A stretch of DNA of 12,285 nucleotides from contig CAZWYU010000034.1 in NCBI GenBank assembly GCA_964638595.1, positions 1-12,285 on the forward strand, read 5' to 3'. Positions 12,254 through 12,285 of the stretch are shown here, piece by piece. Position 1 is the stretch's first letter. Every line of letters begins with the position of its first letter. The notes below the pieces were generated by a model. It was not told the origin of the DNA. It did no database searches and was given only the letters and a program-made list of their open reading frames with translations. This DNA is from CAZWQR01 sp964638595 (GTDB taxonomy: Bacteria; Patescibacteriota; Minisyncoccia; Minisyncoccales; PEYH01). The translations under genes were made by a program, and so were the position numbers.

Positions 12254-12285
12254 ATGGGAAAAATTTTTCTTTTAATTCTCCTACT
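12254..12285 (+). CDS. possible start of an exported protein, cut by window end
   Basis: From the ATG at 12254 the frame is open to the window end and reads MGKIFLLILLL, which looks like the start of a signal peptide. The in-frame TAG just upstream fixes the start. It lies about 95 bases behind a good promoter. Only ten complete codons are visible and there is no Shine-Dalgarno sequence, so this is tentative. A competing short frame, 12204-12275, encodes a 23-residue peptide that begins MKTVINIKT. Confidence 0.35.
   Translation, partial: MGKIFLLILL

Noticed and set aside
1..12285. Alternative genetic code with TGA as glycine (code 25, as in Gracilibacteria)
   Set aside because: TGA ends the coiled-coil, rpsO and DUF1295 genes at natural family boundaries and at ATGA overlaps.

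Overview
This AT-rich window (roughly one third G+C) looks like a piece of a Candidate Phyla Radiation (Patescibacteria, Parcubacteria-like) chromosome. The reasons are the Lys/Glu/Ile/Asn-rich proteins, short spacers, a lone VirB2/TrbC-like pilin of the type common in that group, a LysM-M23 envelope hydrolase, a large coiled-coil membrane protein of a kind seen mostly there, tRNA genes without an encoded CCA, and almost no Shine-Dalgarno sequences. TGA is used as a stop in at least three genes, so the standard bacterial code applies. The taxonomic placement is inference; no marker tree was run.

Layout. Bases 1-623 hold the 5' two thirds of rsmA (minus strand; its 3' end lies outside the window). 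A divergent spacer separates it from a plus-strand secreted LysM-M23 peptidase (759-1775), which ends at a clean bidirectional terminator. From the other side a long minus-strand block converges on this terminator: tRNA-Lys, rpsO, a NYN-domain nuclease, pnp, an 896-residue coiled-coil membrane protein and a DksA/TraR-type zinc-finger protein (8075 down to 1814). Two junctions in this block are 4-base ATGA overlaps, and two spacers contain inverted repeats that could fold in the mRNA. A pilin-like gene (8122-8586, minus) lies upstream of it. Next comes a gene-poor spacer with AT-rich repeats and tRNA-Arg.

The right half is on the plus strand: cca (CCA-adding enzyme), tRNA-Pro starting at the base after the cca stop codon, a membrane protein of the DUF1295 class, a BCAM0308/NMD3-like zinc protein (ATGA overlap), a promoter with a perfect -10 box, two competing GC-rich hairpins, tRNA-Ala, and a further promoter leading into a gene that runs off the window.

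Theme. Most recognisable genes serve RNA and translation: rRNA dimethylation (RsmA), S15, PNPase, a PIN-like nuclease, the CCA-adding enzyme, a DksA-type regulator and four tRNAs. None of the four tRNAs encodes its own CCA, so they depend on the CCA-adding enzyme encoded beside them. The points most worth a second look are the cca/tRNA-Pro junction, the NYN gene inserted between rpsO and pnp with a leader hairpin before pnp, the duplicated coiled-coil protein with its extracytoplasmic domain, and the absence of ribosome binding sites except for one strong orphan.
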